From positions 19,550-83,549 of the forward strand of contig CAZRVA010000001.1 of the NCBI GenBank assembly GCA_964603255.1: 64,000 nt of DNA, read 5' to 3'. The DNA is from UBA6183 sp964603255. Lineage in GTDB: Bacteria > Bacteroidota > Bacteroidia > UKL13-3. Below are positions 44,147-53,055 of this stretch, in pieces; positions within the stretch are counted from its first letter, which is position 1; the number at the start of each line of letters is the position of its first letter. The translations under genes were made by a program, and so were the position numbers. Under the pieces are notes generated by a model. That model was not told where the DNA came from and ran no database searches. It worked only from the letters and a program-made list of their open reading frames with translations.

Positions 44147-47100
44147 GTGAAGAAACTCATTAAACTCAATCATATACTTTTGTTGGTGCTACTTTTAGCG
44201 CAAGTTCCCACCGAACTATTCGCACAAGGTATGTATACCCAGTTCGGTCAAAACCGTGTGCAATACACCAAGTTCATCTGGAGTTTTGTTAGATCAGAAA
44301 ATTTTGATGCATACTTTTATTCTGGAGGTAGAGAGTTAGCAACCTTTGCTGCACGCACAGCAGAGGAACAACTCAACAACTTAGAAAAAATAATTGACCA
44401 CCGCTTAAGCAGCAGGGTTGAAATTGTTTGTTACAATACACAACAAGAATATAAACAAGCAAACTTTGGCTTATCAGATCAACCGGCAAACCTGGGTGGT
44501 GTAACCCAAGTAAGCAATAACCGTTTTTTTGTATACTTTAATGGTAACCGTGGCGATTTTGAAAAACGTATAAAAGAAGGCCTTGCATTGGTGTTGATTA
44601 ATGAACTATTATTTGGTGGCAATATTCAAGATCGCATACAAAATGCAGCCATGCTTAATCTACCCGAATGGTATTTTAATGGCTTAACTTCATACATTGG
44701 CGAAGAGTGGAATACTGCAAACGATAACAAATTAAAAGATTTAGTAAACAGCGGAAAGCTTAAAAAATTTAACCGTTTAGTTTACAAAGACCCCAAATTA
44801 GCAGGACACTCTTGGTGGCGCTTTTTGGTTGAAAAATATGGCGTTGAGGTAATATCCAACATGCTCTACATTTCAAAACTTAGCCGTAATTACGAAACAG
44901 CTTTAATATATGTTACCGGTGTTGATTTAAAACAAGCTGGTAAAGATTGGCTTGAGTTTTACAAAGAACAATATGCAAAAGAAGACAATCTGCGAACGCT
45001 TCCTTTACAAGAAATTAAAGTAAGAAAACGTTTAACACCCTTTATTGAACCCAAACTAAAAGTTGCACCTAAAGGCGATTTTATTTCGTTTACCACCAAC
45101 AAAGGTGGGAAGTACAAGGTGTGGACCGTGAACTTAAAAACAGGAAAACACAAACGTTTACACAAAGGTGGTATCAAATATTACCAACGCGAGTTAGACC
45201 ATTCTTTCCCAATGATAGCTTGGCATCCGGGTGGAGAAAAAATTTCGTATGTACATGAACGAAGAGGTAAAATTTACATTACCACAGTTGATTTACTCAC
45301 CAAGAAAAAAAGTAAGATACTATTTTTAAAGTTTGATAAAATTACCGGATTCGCATATTCAGAAAACGGCAACACACTCATCATCTCAGCCATCAGAAAA
45401 GGTCAAAGTGATTTGTATTTGTATGATATGCAAACACGCAGAGAACGACAAATTACAAACGATCCGTTTGATGATTTAATGCCCGTATATGCTGATGGTG
45501 GTTCAAAAATATTGTTCGCATCAAATCGCAACAGCGACTCACTTGGCGCTGCCGCACCTATGACTTTATCGCCAAACAACAACCTTGATATTTATCTGTA
45601 CGATTTAGAACGTGTTGGACAGGTAAATGCACTAAAACGTTTAAGCAATACACCAAACATTAACGAAACACATCCGGTTGAATACAACAATCAATACTAT
45701 AGTTATTTAACCGAATACAATGGCATTGTAAACCGTTATGCAGTTAGGGTTGAAGAACAATACGATTACACCGAGCTTCAAATTGTAAGAAAAGACTCAT
45801 TGCGCACAATCGATACGCTATACTTCGAGCAATTAGAAGACAAAGGCAGTGAATTTTTGTATAACGGAAAAACCATTCGGTTAGGTAATGATGTTGAAAA
45901 AATTGATACCATTATTCATACTAAAGATGTTGTGTTTACCTATCCGTTAACCAATTATAGCCGAGGAATTATAGCACACGATGTTTGCCGTCAAACCCAA
46001 AAACAATACGACTTTGTTTTAAACGATAGGCGCTATGTGATTTTTGAATCACCCTTGGAAAAACAAATTATAGAAGCAGGTAAAAAAATAGAAACGTACC
46101 CCAACATGTATAGGCTTAAAACCGGTTATGCCACTAAACCATTTGTTATTGGTGAGGCCGTTTTTAAACCAAGAAATTTACCAAGCGAAAATGTAGTAGT
46201 AACACCTGCAAATAAACCAACTCAGAAAGTAGAAGTAGACAGCAGCGATAAATTCTTTTTTGTAAGCGATTTTACACCAAACACGTTTACACCAGAGGAT
46301 ATTAAACCATCATTTAAACAACCAGTAACCACTACCGGCAAGTTTTTAAAAGTTAGTGCTCCTAAGTTTTATAACCTTACCTTTTTTACTGATAAGCTGG
46401 TTACACAAGTAGATAACTCGGTTATTAACTCGTATTATCAACCCATTACACCCGGTGGTGAAAACCTTTTTAATACAGGCCTAAACGGTATGTTTAAATT
46501 TGGTTTAGTTGATTTGTTTGAAGATTATAAAATAGTTGGGGGCTTTAGGTTCCCATACAACTTAGTTGGGGCAGACTACTTTTTAACTTACGAGAATTTA
46601 AAAAGACGGTTAGACCATAAAGTAACGGTATTTAGACAAAGTAGAGAAGGTACAGCCGAAGGTACCGTAACAAAAAATACGGTGCATGAAATACGTTATG
46701 AAATGAAATACCCTATTAATCAAGTTTGGAGTTTAAGGGGTAGCATTTTTACACGTTTAGATAGAGATGTGTTTAAAGGCATATCTGTGCCTACACTGGC
46801 AAGGCCAGACAGGGAAACCATTTGGACCGGTTACAAAGGAGAAATTGTTTTTGACAACACCATACCAAAAGGTTTGAACCTACTAGATGGAACTCGTTTT
46901 AAAGTATTTTATGAGCAATACATTAACTTTAACAACGAAAAAATTAGGTTAAACGCTGCAGGTTTTGATTTCAGGCATTACGAACCTATTCATCGTAACA
47001 TTATATTTTGTACCCGATTAACCGCAAATACATCGTGGGGCGAACAAAAGGTTAAATACGTGATGGGTGGCGTTGATAACTGGTTGTTCCCGCAATACGA

Positions 47101-47554
47101 TCAAAGCAATAATCCGCCAAATACAACCAACTATTCATTTCAGGCCTTGGCCACCAACATGCGCGGATTTAAACAAAACATACGTAATGGTAGTACGTTT
47201 GCAGCGGCAAGTGTAGAAATTAGAATTCCTGTTGTATCATACTTAGCTAACAGACCAATACGCTCCGACTTTTTAAATAACTTATTGTTGATGCCATTTT
47301 TTGATGTAGGAACAGCATGGACAGGCAGCGGACCATACAGCGATGAAAATACCTTCAACCAAAAAATTATTGAAGTACAAAACTTAAAAGCTACTGTAAT
47401 AAACGTACGTGAACCTATTATTGCCGGATTTGGACCGGGCTTACGCAGTAAATTAATGGGTTACTACATTAGGCTTGACGTGGCATGGGGAATACAAGAT
47501 TATGAGGTTGCTAAAAAGCCAATGTATCATTTCTCGTTGAGCATGGATTTTTAA
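44147..47554 (+). CDS. Large exported TolB-propeller/outer-membrane-type protein
   Basis: 1135 residues from a GTG start, with signal peptide ILLLVLLLAQVPTELFAQ. The N-terminal 280 residues look like a peptidase-MA/gluzincin-type domain (RTAEEQLNNLEKIIDHRLSSRVEI, LPEWYFNGLTSYIGEEW) but lack an HExxH zinc motif, so it is probably not active. A WD40/TolB-like propeller follows at about 285-500 (KVWTVNLKTGKHKRL, SDLYLYDMQTRRERQITNDPFDDLMPVYADGGSKILFASNRN). The last 350 residues are strand-rich with a C-terminal aromatic end (YHFSLSMDF), suggesting a barrel. Proteins of this layout are widespread in Bacteroidota without a firm role. Confidence 0.75.
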   Translation: MKKLIKLNHILLLVLLLAQVPTELFAQGMYTQFGQNRVQYTKFIWSFVRSENFDAYFYSGGRELATFAARTAEEQLNNLEKIIDHRLSSRVEIVCYNTQQEYKQANFGLSDQPANLGGVTQVSNNRFFVYFNGNRGDFEKRIKEGLALVLINELLFGGNIQDRIQNAAMLNLPEWYFNGLTSYIGEEWNTANDNKLKDLVNSGKLKKFNRLVYKDPKLAGHSWWRFLVEKYGVEVISNMLYISKLSRNYETALIYVTGVDLKQAGKDWLEFYKEQYAKEDNLRTLPLQEIKVRKRLTPFIEPKLKVAPKGDFISFTTNKGGKYKVWTVNLKTGKHKRLHKGGIKYYQRELDHSFPMIAWHPGGEKISYVHERRGKIYITTVDLLTKKKSKILFLKFDKITGFAYSENGNTLIISAIRKGQSDLYLYDMQTRRERQITNDPFDDLMPVYADGGSKILFASNRNSDSLGAAAPMTLSPNNNLDIYLYDLERVGQVNALKRLSNTPNINETHPVEYNNQYYSYLTEYNGIVNRYAVRVEEQYDYTELQIVRKDSLRTIDTLYFEQLEDKGSEFLYNGKTIRLGNDVEKIDTIIHTKDVVFTYPLTNYSRGIIAHDVCRQTQKQYDFVLNDRRYVIFESPLEKQIIEAGKKIETYPNMYRLKTGYATKPFVIGEAVFKPRNLPSENVVVTPANKPTQKVEVDSSDKFFFVSDFTPNTFTPEDIKPSFKQPVTTTGKFLKVSAPKFYNLTFFTDKLVTQVDNSVINSYYQPITPGGENLFNTGLNGMFKFGLVDLFEDYKIVGGFRFPYNLVGADYFLTYENLKRRLDHKVTVFRQSREGTAEGTVTKNTVHEIRYEMKYPINQVWSLRGSIFTRLDRDVFKGISVPTLARPDRETIWTGYKGEIVFDNTIPKGLNLLDGTRFKVFYEQYINFNNEKIRLNAAGFDFRHYEPIHRNIIFCTRLTANTSWGEQKVKYVMGGVDNWLFPQYDQSNNPPNTTNYSFQALATNMRGFKQNIRNGSTFAAASVEIRIPVVSYLANRPIRSDFLNNLLLMPFFDVGTAWTGSGPYSDENTFNQKIIEVQNLKATVINVREPIIAGFGPGLRSKLMGYYIRLDVAWGIQDYEVAKKPMYHFSLSMDF

Positions 47555-47572
47555 AATATAAACTTATTAAGT

Positions 47573-48112
47573 ATGAAAAAAACTTTACTTATCACATCAG
47601 CAATTGTAATTGTATTGATTGCATTTTTAAGCTACGAAGGCATTTGGGCTACAGCTAAAATAGAAAAAGCAGAAGAAGGTGGTTATGTAATGATGGGGAT
47701 AGACCACAAAGGTTCATACTACAAAATTGGTGATACCATGAAAAAACTTCAAGATGAAGTAAAAGCAGCAGGTATTGAAAACCCGAAATTTGCAGGAATT
47801 TATTATGATGATCCAGATAAAGTTGCAGAAGATTCGTTAAGAAGTTTTGCTGCTGTTATTATTAGTAACACCGCTGATAGTGCCAAATTAATGGCCATGA
47901 AAAATTACAAAGTAGTTGAAGTAGAAAAGGGTAATGCTTTGATTTGTGATATGCGTACACCTGATATGATTTCAACCATTATAGCTGTATACAAAGTATA
48001 TCCCGAATTTTCAGCTTATTTTACTTCAAACCCTGAAGATGCCAAATCTATAAAATATACCTACGAGTTATACAAAGAAGGAACAACACGTTTTGTGTTT
48101 CAATACAAATAA
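47573..48112 (+). CDS. Membrane-anchored GyrI-like (small-molecule-binding domain) protein
   Basis: 179 residues. One N-terminal membrane helix (LLITSAIVIVLIAFLSYEGIWA) is followed by a GyrI-like domain: GGYVMMGIDHKGSYYKIGDTMKKLQDEV, FAGIYYDDPDKVAEDSLRSFAAVII, MISTIIAVYKVYPEFSAYF. The fold binds small molecules in BmrR-type regulators and also occurs in membrane-anchored forms. It starts 18 bases after the TolB-like gene and its stop directly abuts the stop of convergent tdk. Confidence 0.72.
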   Translation: MKKTLLITSAIVIVLIAFLSYEGIWATAKIEKAEEGGYVMMGIDHKGSYYKIGDTMKKLQDEVKAAGIENPKFAGIYYDDPDKVAEDSLRSFAAVIISNTADSAKLMAMKNYKVVEVEKGNALICDMRTPDMISTIIAVYKVYPEFSAYFTSNPEDAKSIKYTYELYKEGTTRFVFQYK

Positions 48113-48706
48113 CTACTGTTTATTTTCTTGTTGCATTCCCTCGTTAAAGCAATATCTGCAGCGGGCTTCGTAGGTATCTTTTTCACCTAACATTACCTGG
48201 TTGTTATTGCTAGTCTTTCTAAAAGAATGCGTAGCCAAATCACCACAAACCATACAAATGGCATTTACCTTGGTAACATACTCGGCAATGGCCATTAATG
48301 CCGGCATTGGGCCAAAAGGTTTTCCGAGGTAATCCATATCTAATCCCGCAACAATTACCCTAACTCCTCTTTGCGCTAAAGTTTCGCATACGTATACAAT
48401 TTCTGCATCAAAAAATTGGGTTTCGTCAATGCCCACCACATCCGCATCCTGACTCATCAATAAGATATTTAATGAGCTTGGAACAGGTGTTGAAGCCACC
48501 GCATTGCTGTTATGCGATACCACTTCTGTTTCGTGGTAACGGGTGTCGATAGCAGGTTTATAAATCTCTACCTTAAGGTTTGCAATGCGGGCACGGTTTA
48601 ATCTGCGAATTAACTCCTCGGTTTTTCCGGAGAACATAGAGCCGCATATAACCTCTATCCAGCCTTTTTTGTGTGATGTATTTTTTAAACGTGGTTCTAA
48701 AAACAT
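48113..48706 (-). CDS. tdk: Thymidine kinase (type II)
   Basis: Salvage of thymidine to dTMP. 197 residues: P-loop GSMFSGKTEELIRRLNRA, the DVVGIDETQFFDAEIV Walker B region, the GLDMDYLGKPFGPMPALM lasso-type segment and a zinc site of two cysteine pairs (CMVCGD, CRYC). Convergent with the GyrI-like gene with no bases between their stop codons. Confidence 0.95.
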   Translation of the reverse strand: MFLEPRLKNTSHKKGWIEVICGSMFSGKTEELIRRLNRARIANLKVEIYKPAIDTRYHETEVVSHNSNAVASTPVPSSLNILLMSQDADVVGIDETQFFDAEIVYVCETLAQRGVRVIVAGLDMDYLGKPFGPMPALMAIAEYVTKVNAICMVCGDLATHSFRKTSNNNQVMLGEKDTYEARCRYCFNEGMQQENKQ

Positions 48707-48787
48707 GAGCGTACTGCAAGGTTATGAAAATAGTTTATTTTTTCGATTGGTTTCTTTTTCACAAATTTGTAGAGAGCATTTTAAACC

Positions 48788-49726
48788 ATGAATTTAAAGG
48801 AAGCACAAAATAAACTGAGCTCTGATATATCTCAGCTTTACGAAACATACCAATTGATTAGCAAAAGTAAGCAGCATTTTAATGATTTAGATGTGGCTTT
48901 GCTACAGCAACAATTGCTGTATATATATCATTCGTTGCTAAAGGTACAAAGCCAATTGGCACAGCTTCCGGCAAATGTAGAAGAAATAATTCCGGCCATC
49001 ACCGAACAAATTATTTCTCAACCAGCACCCGTTGTTATTACAACTCCAGAAGAAATTAAGCCATTGGATAGAGCCATTGCCGAAGTTGAAACAGCAGCCA
49101 TTACACCTGAAGAAGTATTGGCACCGTTAACCGAAACTGTGGTTGAATTAGAAACAGAACCGGAAACTTTAGCATCTGTAGAAGAACCTACAGAACCGGA
49201 GATTAAAATACCCGAAGTAGAAATTGTTGAAGTTGAAGAAACACCAAAACCTAACGCGTTGGTATTCGACTTTAATAACAATACCGAACCAACCTTAGAT
49301 GATTTGGAAAAGTTGATGGAGGAAAAAGAAAAAGCCGAAGAACAAGTACCACAAGTGCAAGCTACTTTACCTTTAGAAACGCCTAAGGTTGAAAATAAAC
49401 CGGCTGTAGAACCTGCACCTGAGTTATCGTTATTGGATAAATTATCGGCAAGTATGCGTACACCTGATGTGTACGAAAAAATTGCACGCGAGCAACAACA
49501 AAGCTTAAAACAAGCCATTAACCTAAATAAGAAAATTGCCTTTGTAAATAACCTGTTTAACGAAAATACTGTTGAGTATGCAAAAGCCATTGAAAAGTTA
49601 AATGCATCAACCACGGTACATGAGGCCTTACGTTATTTTAACGAACTGAAACACCAATACAGCTGGAGCAACGAAAATGCCTTGGTAAAAGAGCTGGAAG
49701 GTTTGATAGAAAAACGTTTTGCATAA
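48788..49726 (+). CDS. Conserved hypothetical protein with acidic Pro/Glu-rich linker
   Basis: 312 residues, no signal peptide. An N-terminal helical domain (1-65, NLKEAQNKLSSDISQLYETY) is followed by a long disordered linker (about 70-225) dominated by Glu, Pro, Thr and Val. A C-terminal helical domain (about 225-312: KKIAFVNNLFNENTVEYAKAIEKLNASTTVHEALRYFNEL ending in LEGLIEKRF, quoted here as two known pieces) is typical of a family found only in Bacteroidota. Function unknown; two globular ends on a flexible tether suggest a scaffold. A terminator follows within 5 bases. Confidence 0.7.
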   Translation: MNLKEAQNKLSSDISQLYETYQLISKSKQHFNDLDVALLQQQLLYIYHSLLKVQSQLAQLPANVEEIIPAITEQIISQPAPVVITTPEEIKPLDRAIAEVETAAITPEEVLAPLTETVVELETEPETLASVEEPTEPEIKIPEVEIVEVEETPKPNALVFDFNNNTEPTLDDLEKLMEEKEKAEEQVPQVQATLPLETPKVENKPAVEPAPELSLLDKLSASMRTPDVYEKIAREQQQSLKQAINLNKKIAFVNNLFNENTVEYAKAIEKLNASTTVHEALRYFNELKHQYSWSNENALVKELEGLIEKRFA

Positions 49727-49730
49727 ATAA

Positions 49731-49758
49731 AAAATCCCGTTCGTAGCGGGATTTTTTT
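49731..49758. terminator. Bidirectional terminator
   Basis: 9-bp stem AAAATCCCG (49731-49739) with CGGGATTTT (49747-49755), 7-nt loop, T-run to 49758 on plus and A-run on the other side. It separates the hypothetical gene (+) from the antitoxin-like gene (-), whose stop codon it touches. Confidence 0.85.
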
Positions 49759-50023
49759 ATGCTTTGAAATTACTGTACTTATTAACTAAATAATCTGAAT
49801 AGTCTTTTTTGTGATCGTAATCTGCGGGTAAATTAATTATACCCGATAGACTTTTAACAAGTGGTGTGATCTTTCTTTTTTGCTTTTTATCTTTTGCTCC
49901 TAATGTTAATTTCTGCAAATAATTTTCAACCAAAACAGAAAGGCTTGTTTGGTTTGATTTAGCGTACTCTTTCGCTTTTTTAATCACCTCTTCGTTTAAT
50001 TTTAATGTGAGTTTAGCGTTCAT
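49757..50023 (-). CDS. DUF6364-like ribbon-helix-helix antitoxin, without a toxin partner
   Basis: 88 residues. The N-terminal NAKLTLKLNEEVIKKAKEYAKSNQTSLSVLVENYLQ is a ribbon-helix-helix DNA-binding unit (strand, then two helices), quoted only to show its pattern. The C-terminal part (GIINLPADYDHKKDYSDYLVNKY) matches the toxin-wrapping tail of DUF6364-type antitoxins, which normally sit just upstream of a PIN-domain VapC-type RNase. Here the gene runs straight into a terminator and then a convergent gene, so no toxin follows. It is an orphan or remnant module, or acts in trans. Confidence 0.75.
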   Translation of the reverse strand: MNAKLTLKLNEEVIKKAKEYAKSNQTSLSVLVENYLQKLTLGAKDKKQKRKITPLVKSLSGIINLPADYDHKKDYSDYLVNKYSNFKA

Positions 50024-50141
50024 ACTTTAATTAATTAGTACTTACAATTTAGAAATATCAACAGAAGTTTAATGTTAGTTTTAACAGGCTTTATATTTAT
50101 TATAAAGTTCCCGAAACTATGAGTGTTAAATAATAGACAAG

Positions 50142-51584
50142 TTAATTCACCTCAATTATGTACACATATTTCTTAATAGTAGAAACCTTATCTGCCAAAG
50201 ACTTTTTTTGAACTAATAAATTTTGTGTTGACATGTTTATTGGTTCTTCTATTGTGTTAATTAGGTTTATTAAATAAGATGACTTTATGGCATATGAAGC
50301 ATTCTCCGCGCCTTTGTGTTTTGAGTTGACAATTCCAATAATATTTCCATCCTTATCAAACAAAGGACCACCGCTATTTCCAGGTTGAATAGGTGCAGAA
50401 ATTTGATATGCTGTTATGTCACCCTTAAATCCAGAATTTGAACTTATTATTCCATCTGTTAGCTTTATTTCATCTCCCATTGTTGCTATCATTGGATAGC
50501 CTAATACATATATCTGTTCGCCAACATTCGAGTTTTTACTATTAATTATATAAGGTACACTTTTTATTGCCTTGTATGAAGTATCCGTTATTTTTATTAC
50601 AGCCAAATCATTATTTCTATCGGTTGCAATGATTTGTGCGACTAACTTCTTATTAAAGACCCCGTTCACTCCTGAAACTAGAATTTCATTAGCACCTTCA
50701 ACAACATGATAATTTGTAACTATATAACCGTCTTTTGATAGGGCAAAACCCGTTCCTGTTGAATTACCAACCTTTGAAGTTTCATTACCAATAGGATAAA
50801 GTTTTATGAATAGTTCTTCTTCATTAATTCGAGGAACTATGAACTTTAAAAATCCACCTTCCAACTTTATATAAGTATCTTCATCTACTGATTTATTTAA
50901 AGCATACCACTTTGCCTTGAACAAGTTATTTGTTGCTGTTTCTGTAAGTGTGGCTTTAACATCACCCTCTTTCCATGTGTAACCTACTGCTCCAGATAAA
51001 TAAATCAAGTCATATCCAGTTAAGGTTTTCTTAAGAGCAAGTTTCTGTTTCACACCTTGATTTGATTTTACTTGTTCATAAATCCCTTCATATGGTTTTA
51101 TCTTAAGTTCATGCCACTCTTGCTTTAAAGATCCTTCTGTATAGGTTGTCTTAGGGCTGTTGTCTGGATTTGAAATTTTCACCTTTTCAAAACGAAATGG
51201 TTCATCTTCTTGCGGAACATCTTCATAAATATTTATTGTTTCTATTCCAGGTGCAATTTTGGCGAAATAAAGTTTACACTTTGCAACACCTTTATTCCAA
51301 CGATATGTGTAGTCTAACTTATTATTATCAAACTTCAAAATTGGATAGTACAAATGGGGATTATGATAATCCTCTATTTTCATTCTTGATGAAATACTGA
51401 ATAGTCCATATTCATCTTCTACTTCATATGTGAACATTACTTCTGTATGTTTATCAGTGACACGTATATATTGAATGCCTATTCTATTACTTGATTTATT
51501 TGTAATCTCGGGAAAAAATGTGTTCTGTGCCAATGAAATATGGCCACAACAAACGGCTAATATATTTAGTATTATATACCTCAT
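50142..51584 (-). CDS. Exported trypsin-like (S1C/HtrA-type) serine protease without a PDZ domain
   Basis: 480 residues with signal peptide RYIILNILAVCCGHISLAQ. The N-terminal 265 residues are strand-rich and not recognised (possible binding domain). The protease domain runs from about 270 to 450 with a complete triad: His293 (VTNYHVVEGANEIL), Asp326 (NNDLAVIKI) and Ser404 (PGNSGGPLFD). No PDZ domain follows, unlike DegP. It probably acts in the periplasm or outside. Its neighbour downstream is the antitoxin-like gene and upstream the HEPN/zinc-ribbon gene. Codon use looks more A/T-rich than in the flanking housekeeping genes. Confidence 0.85.
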   Translation of the reverse strand: MRYIILNILAVCCGHISLAQNTFFPEITNKSSNRIGIQYIRVTDKHTEVMFTYEVEDEYGLFSISSRMKIEDYHNPHLYYPILKFDNNKLDYTYRWNKGVAKCKLYFAKIAPGIETINIYEDVPQEDEPFRFEKVKISNPDNSPKTTYTEGSLKQEWHELKIKPYEGIYEQVKSNQGVKQKLALKKTLTGYDLIYLSGAVGYTWKEGDVKATLTETATNNLFKAKWYALNKSVDEDTYIKLEGGFLKFIVPRINEEELFIKLYPIGNETSKVGNSTGTGFALSKDGYIVTNYHVVEGANEILVSGVNGVFNKKLVAQIIATDRNNDLAVIKITDTSYKAIKSVPYIINSKNSNVGEQIYVLGYPMIATMGDEIKLTDGIISSNSGFKGDITAYQISAPIQPGNSGGPLFDKDGNIIGIVNSKHKGAENASYAIKSSYLINLINTIEEPINMSTQNLLVQKKSLADKVSTIKKYVYIIEVN

Positions 51585-51718
51585 GACAATTATTTTAAAA
51601 AATATGATAACTGCATATTAAAACAGTCTTGAAAATTCAAAAGTGACAATTATTAATTAAAGTTGGTAACAATTTATAAAAATCTGTATTCTCAGCTCAT
51701 TAAGTCCTGAAAATCAAT

Positions 51719-52597
51719 TCAAATCAATATCTTCCATTTTCTAGATTTATTAATAAAAAAACCACATATAACACAATCCCATGCATCTTCCTCATCCTCT
51801 AAGTGAGACGCAGCCATTGATTCAAATTTACAGTTTGGACAAAACCTAACCTGGTTCTCAAGACTTGAATAATCCATTGTAAATTGCTTAATGTTCTCAA
51901 TTTTACCACAAAATACACATCTAACTGTTTCTTTGTCCAATATGATAAATGCATCTTGCAAACAACTACTGCACTCACTGAAATATGGTGTGTTCGGTCT
52001 TTTAAAGTTTTTATACTTTTCTTTTAGTGTTAACAATCTCGAGCGAACAAATTCTTGAACACACTTTAATTCATATTCAATATGATTTGTACGGTCAACC
52101 TCCTCACAAAAATCATTGAAAATATAACTTCTATAGAACTCAATAAAAACATCTAACCCGACAGAAATATATGCAATAAGTTGGGTTTGAGTATCGGTAG
52201 TGTAGTAATGAACTATTTTATTTCTTATTTTCCTAATATCTTCAATATTATCTTTGGTTCTTTTATCAAACCTTATTGATGTATATTGTTCTATTATTTT
52301 CAGACAAGAATCAAAATTCACACTTTTGAAATCCCCAGAATACAAAGCCCTGATATCAGCATCTTTAACGTTCTGAAATAATAATTTCCAATCAATTGAT
52401 GCTATTTTGCTTTTAAGTATCAATTCTACACCAGTAATTGTTGTAATCAATCCAGCCTTCAACTCTTTAATATTCACGCTTGAGTGCGTTTTGTCGTTAA
52501 AGGGTTTAATTATCTCAACTGCAGAAAACAAAATATCAAACGAATTATCAAGAATTGAAGAAGATACTTGAATATTTATCTTATGATTATCATCCAT
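51719..52597 (-). CDS. HEPN-like protein with two C-terminal zinc ribbons
   Basis: 292 residues, cytoplasmic. The N-terminal part is helical and contains IRKIRNKIVHYY, an Rx4H motif (Arg125 to His130) preceded and followed by long helices as in HEPN domains, many of which are RNases of defence or toxin-antitoxin systems. The C-terminal third has two CxxC...CxxC modules: Cys209/212 with Cys227/230 and Cys253/256 with Cys275/278, each with the CxxCG knuckle of a zinc ribbon. The combination suggests RNA or DNA recognition by the ribbons and cleavage or binding by the HEPN part. No minimal nucleotidyltransferase or other usual HEPN partner is adjacent. Confidence 0.6.
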   Translation of the reverse strand: MDDNHKINIQVSSSILDNSFDILFSAVEIIKPFNDKTHSSVNIKELKAGLITTITGVELILKSKIASIDWKLLFQNVKDADIRALYSGDFKSVNFDSCLKIIEQYTSIRFDKRTKDNIEDIRKIRNKIVHYYTTDTQTQLIAYISVGLDVFIEFYRSYIFNDFCEEVDRTNHIEYELKCVQEFVRSRLLTLKEKYKNFKRPNTPYFSECSSCLQDAFIILDKETVRCVFCGKIENIKQFTMDYSSLENQVRFCPNCKFESMAASHLEDEEDAWDCVICGFFINKSRKWKILI

Positions 52598-52854
52598 TAC
52601 TAATTAATCTTTTACTCTATTTAGATTCTTCATCCTATGTCCAATAAGGTCGTTACAAACCATAGCAGCTATGTACTTGTTTTTAGCCCAATGTTATCTG
52701 ACTTATCGCACAATTACAATGATAAGTATTGGAACTAACGGGACTCTATTTTCATGGGTTAGGTTATTATAGTTTAACACTACCAAATAAACTATTTAGC
52801 TTTGTATTTACAAATAATAAAGAAAAGCACCTTATGAAAGTTACATTCAGCTTA

Positions 52855-52955
52855 GGGATAGAAGCGTAAAGCCCACAGCGAGGTACGAGCGAGGACTTGC
52901 AGCGGAAAGCCCGGCAACAAACGAAGCCTTAGCGGAGTTTGGGGCAAGCCCCAAA
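52855..52955. repeat. Structured intergenic repeat-like element (within the 52598-53055 gap)
   Basis: A G/C-rich island in an otherwise A/T-rich 458-base gap. It begins GGGATAGAAGCG (52855) and the first unit ends AGCGGAAAGCCCG (52901-52913), a pair of ends I recall from intergenic elements repeated across Flavobacteria and relatives. An internal stem AAGCCC/GGACTT has one mismatch. A second, perfect 8-bp hairpin follows: TTTGGGGC (52938-52945) and GCCCCAAA (52948-52955) with a 2-nt loop. No ORF is convincing here. The remaining sequence of the gap (52598-52854) shows nothing I can assign. Confidence 0.5.
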
Positions 52956-52995
52956 AACTAAAACTATTAGAGAAGGGAATTATTGAGGTCAATAA

Positions 52996-53036
52996 AAAAA
53001 TCCCCGTTTTAGTTTAGTACCAAAACGGGGATTTTT
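52996..53036. terminator. Rho-independent terminator after gldH
   Basis: A perfect 15-bp stem (52996-53010 with 53022-53036), ATCCCCGTTTT paired with AAAACGGGGAT plus A/T extension, 11-nt loop. It lies 20 bases past the gldH stop on the minus strand. Confidence 0.9.
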
Positions 53037-53055
53037 ATTTTATACTTTTTTGAAA

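Noticed and set aside
48585..48791. A plus-strand ORF across the tdk 5' end
   Set aside because: It is opposite the conserved tdk N-terminus and has no recognisable features.
49000..50100. A VapBC-type toxin-antitoxin pair
   Set aside because: Only the antitoxin-like gene is present; the sequence downstream is a terminator and a convergent unrelated gene.
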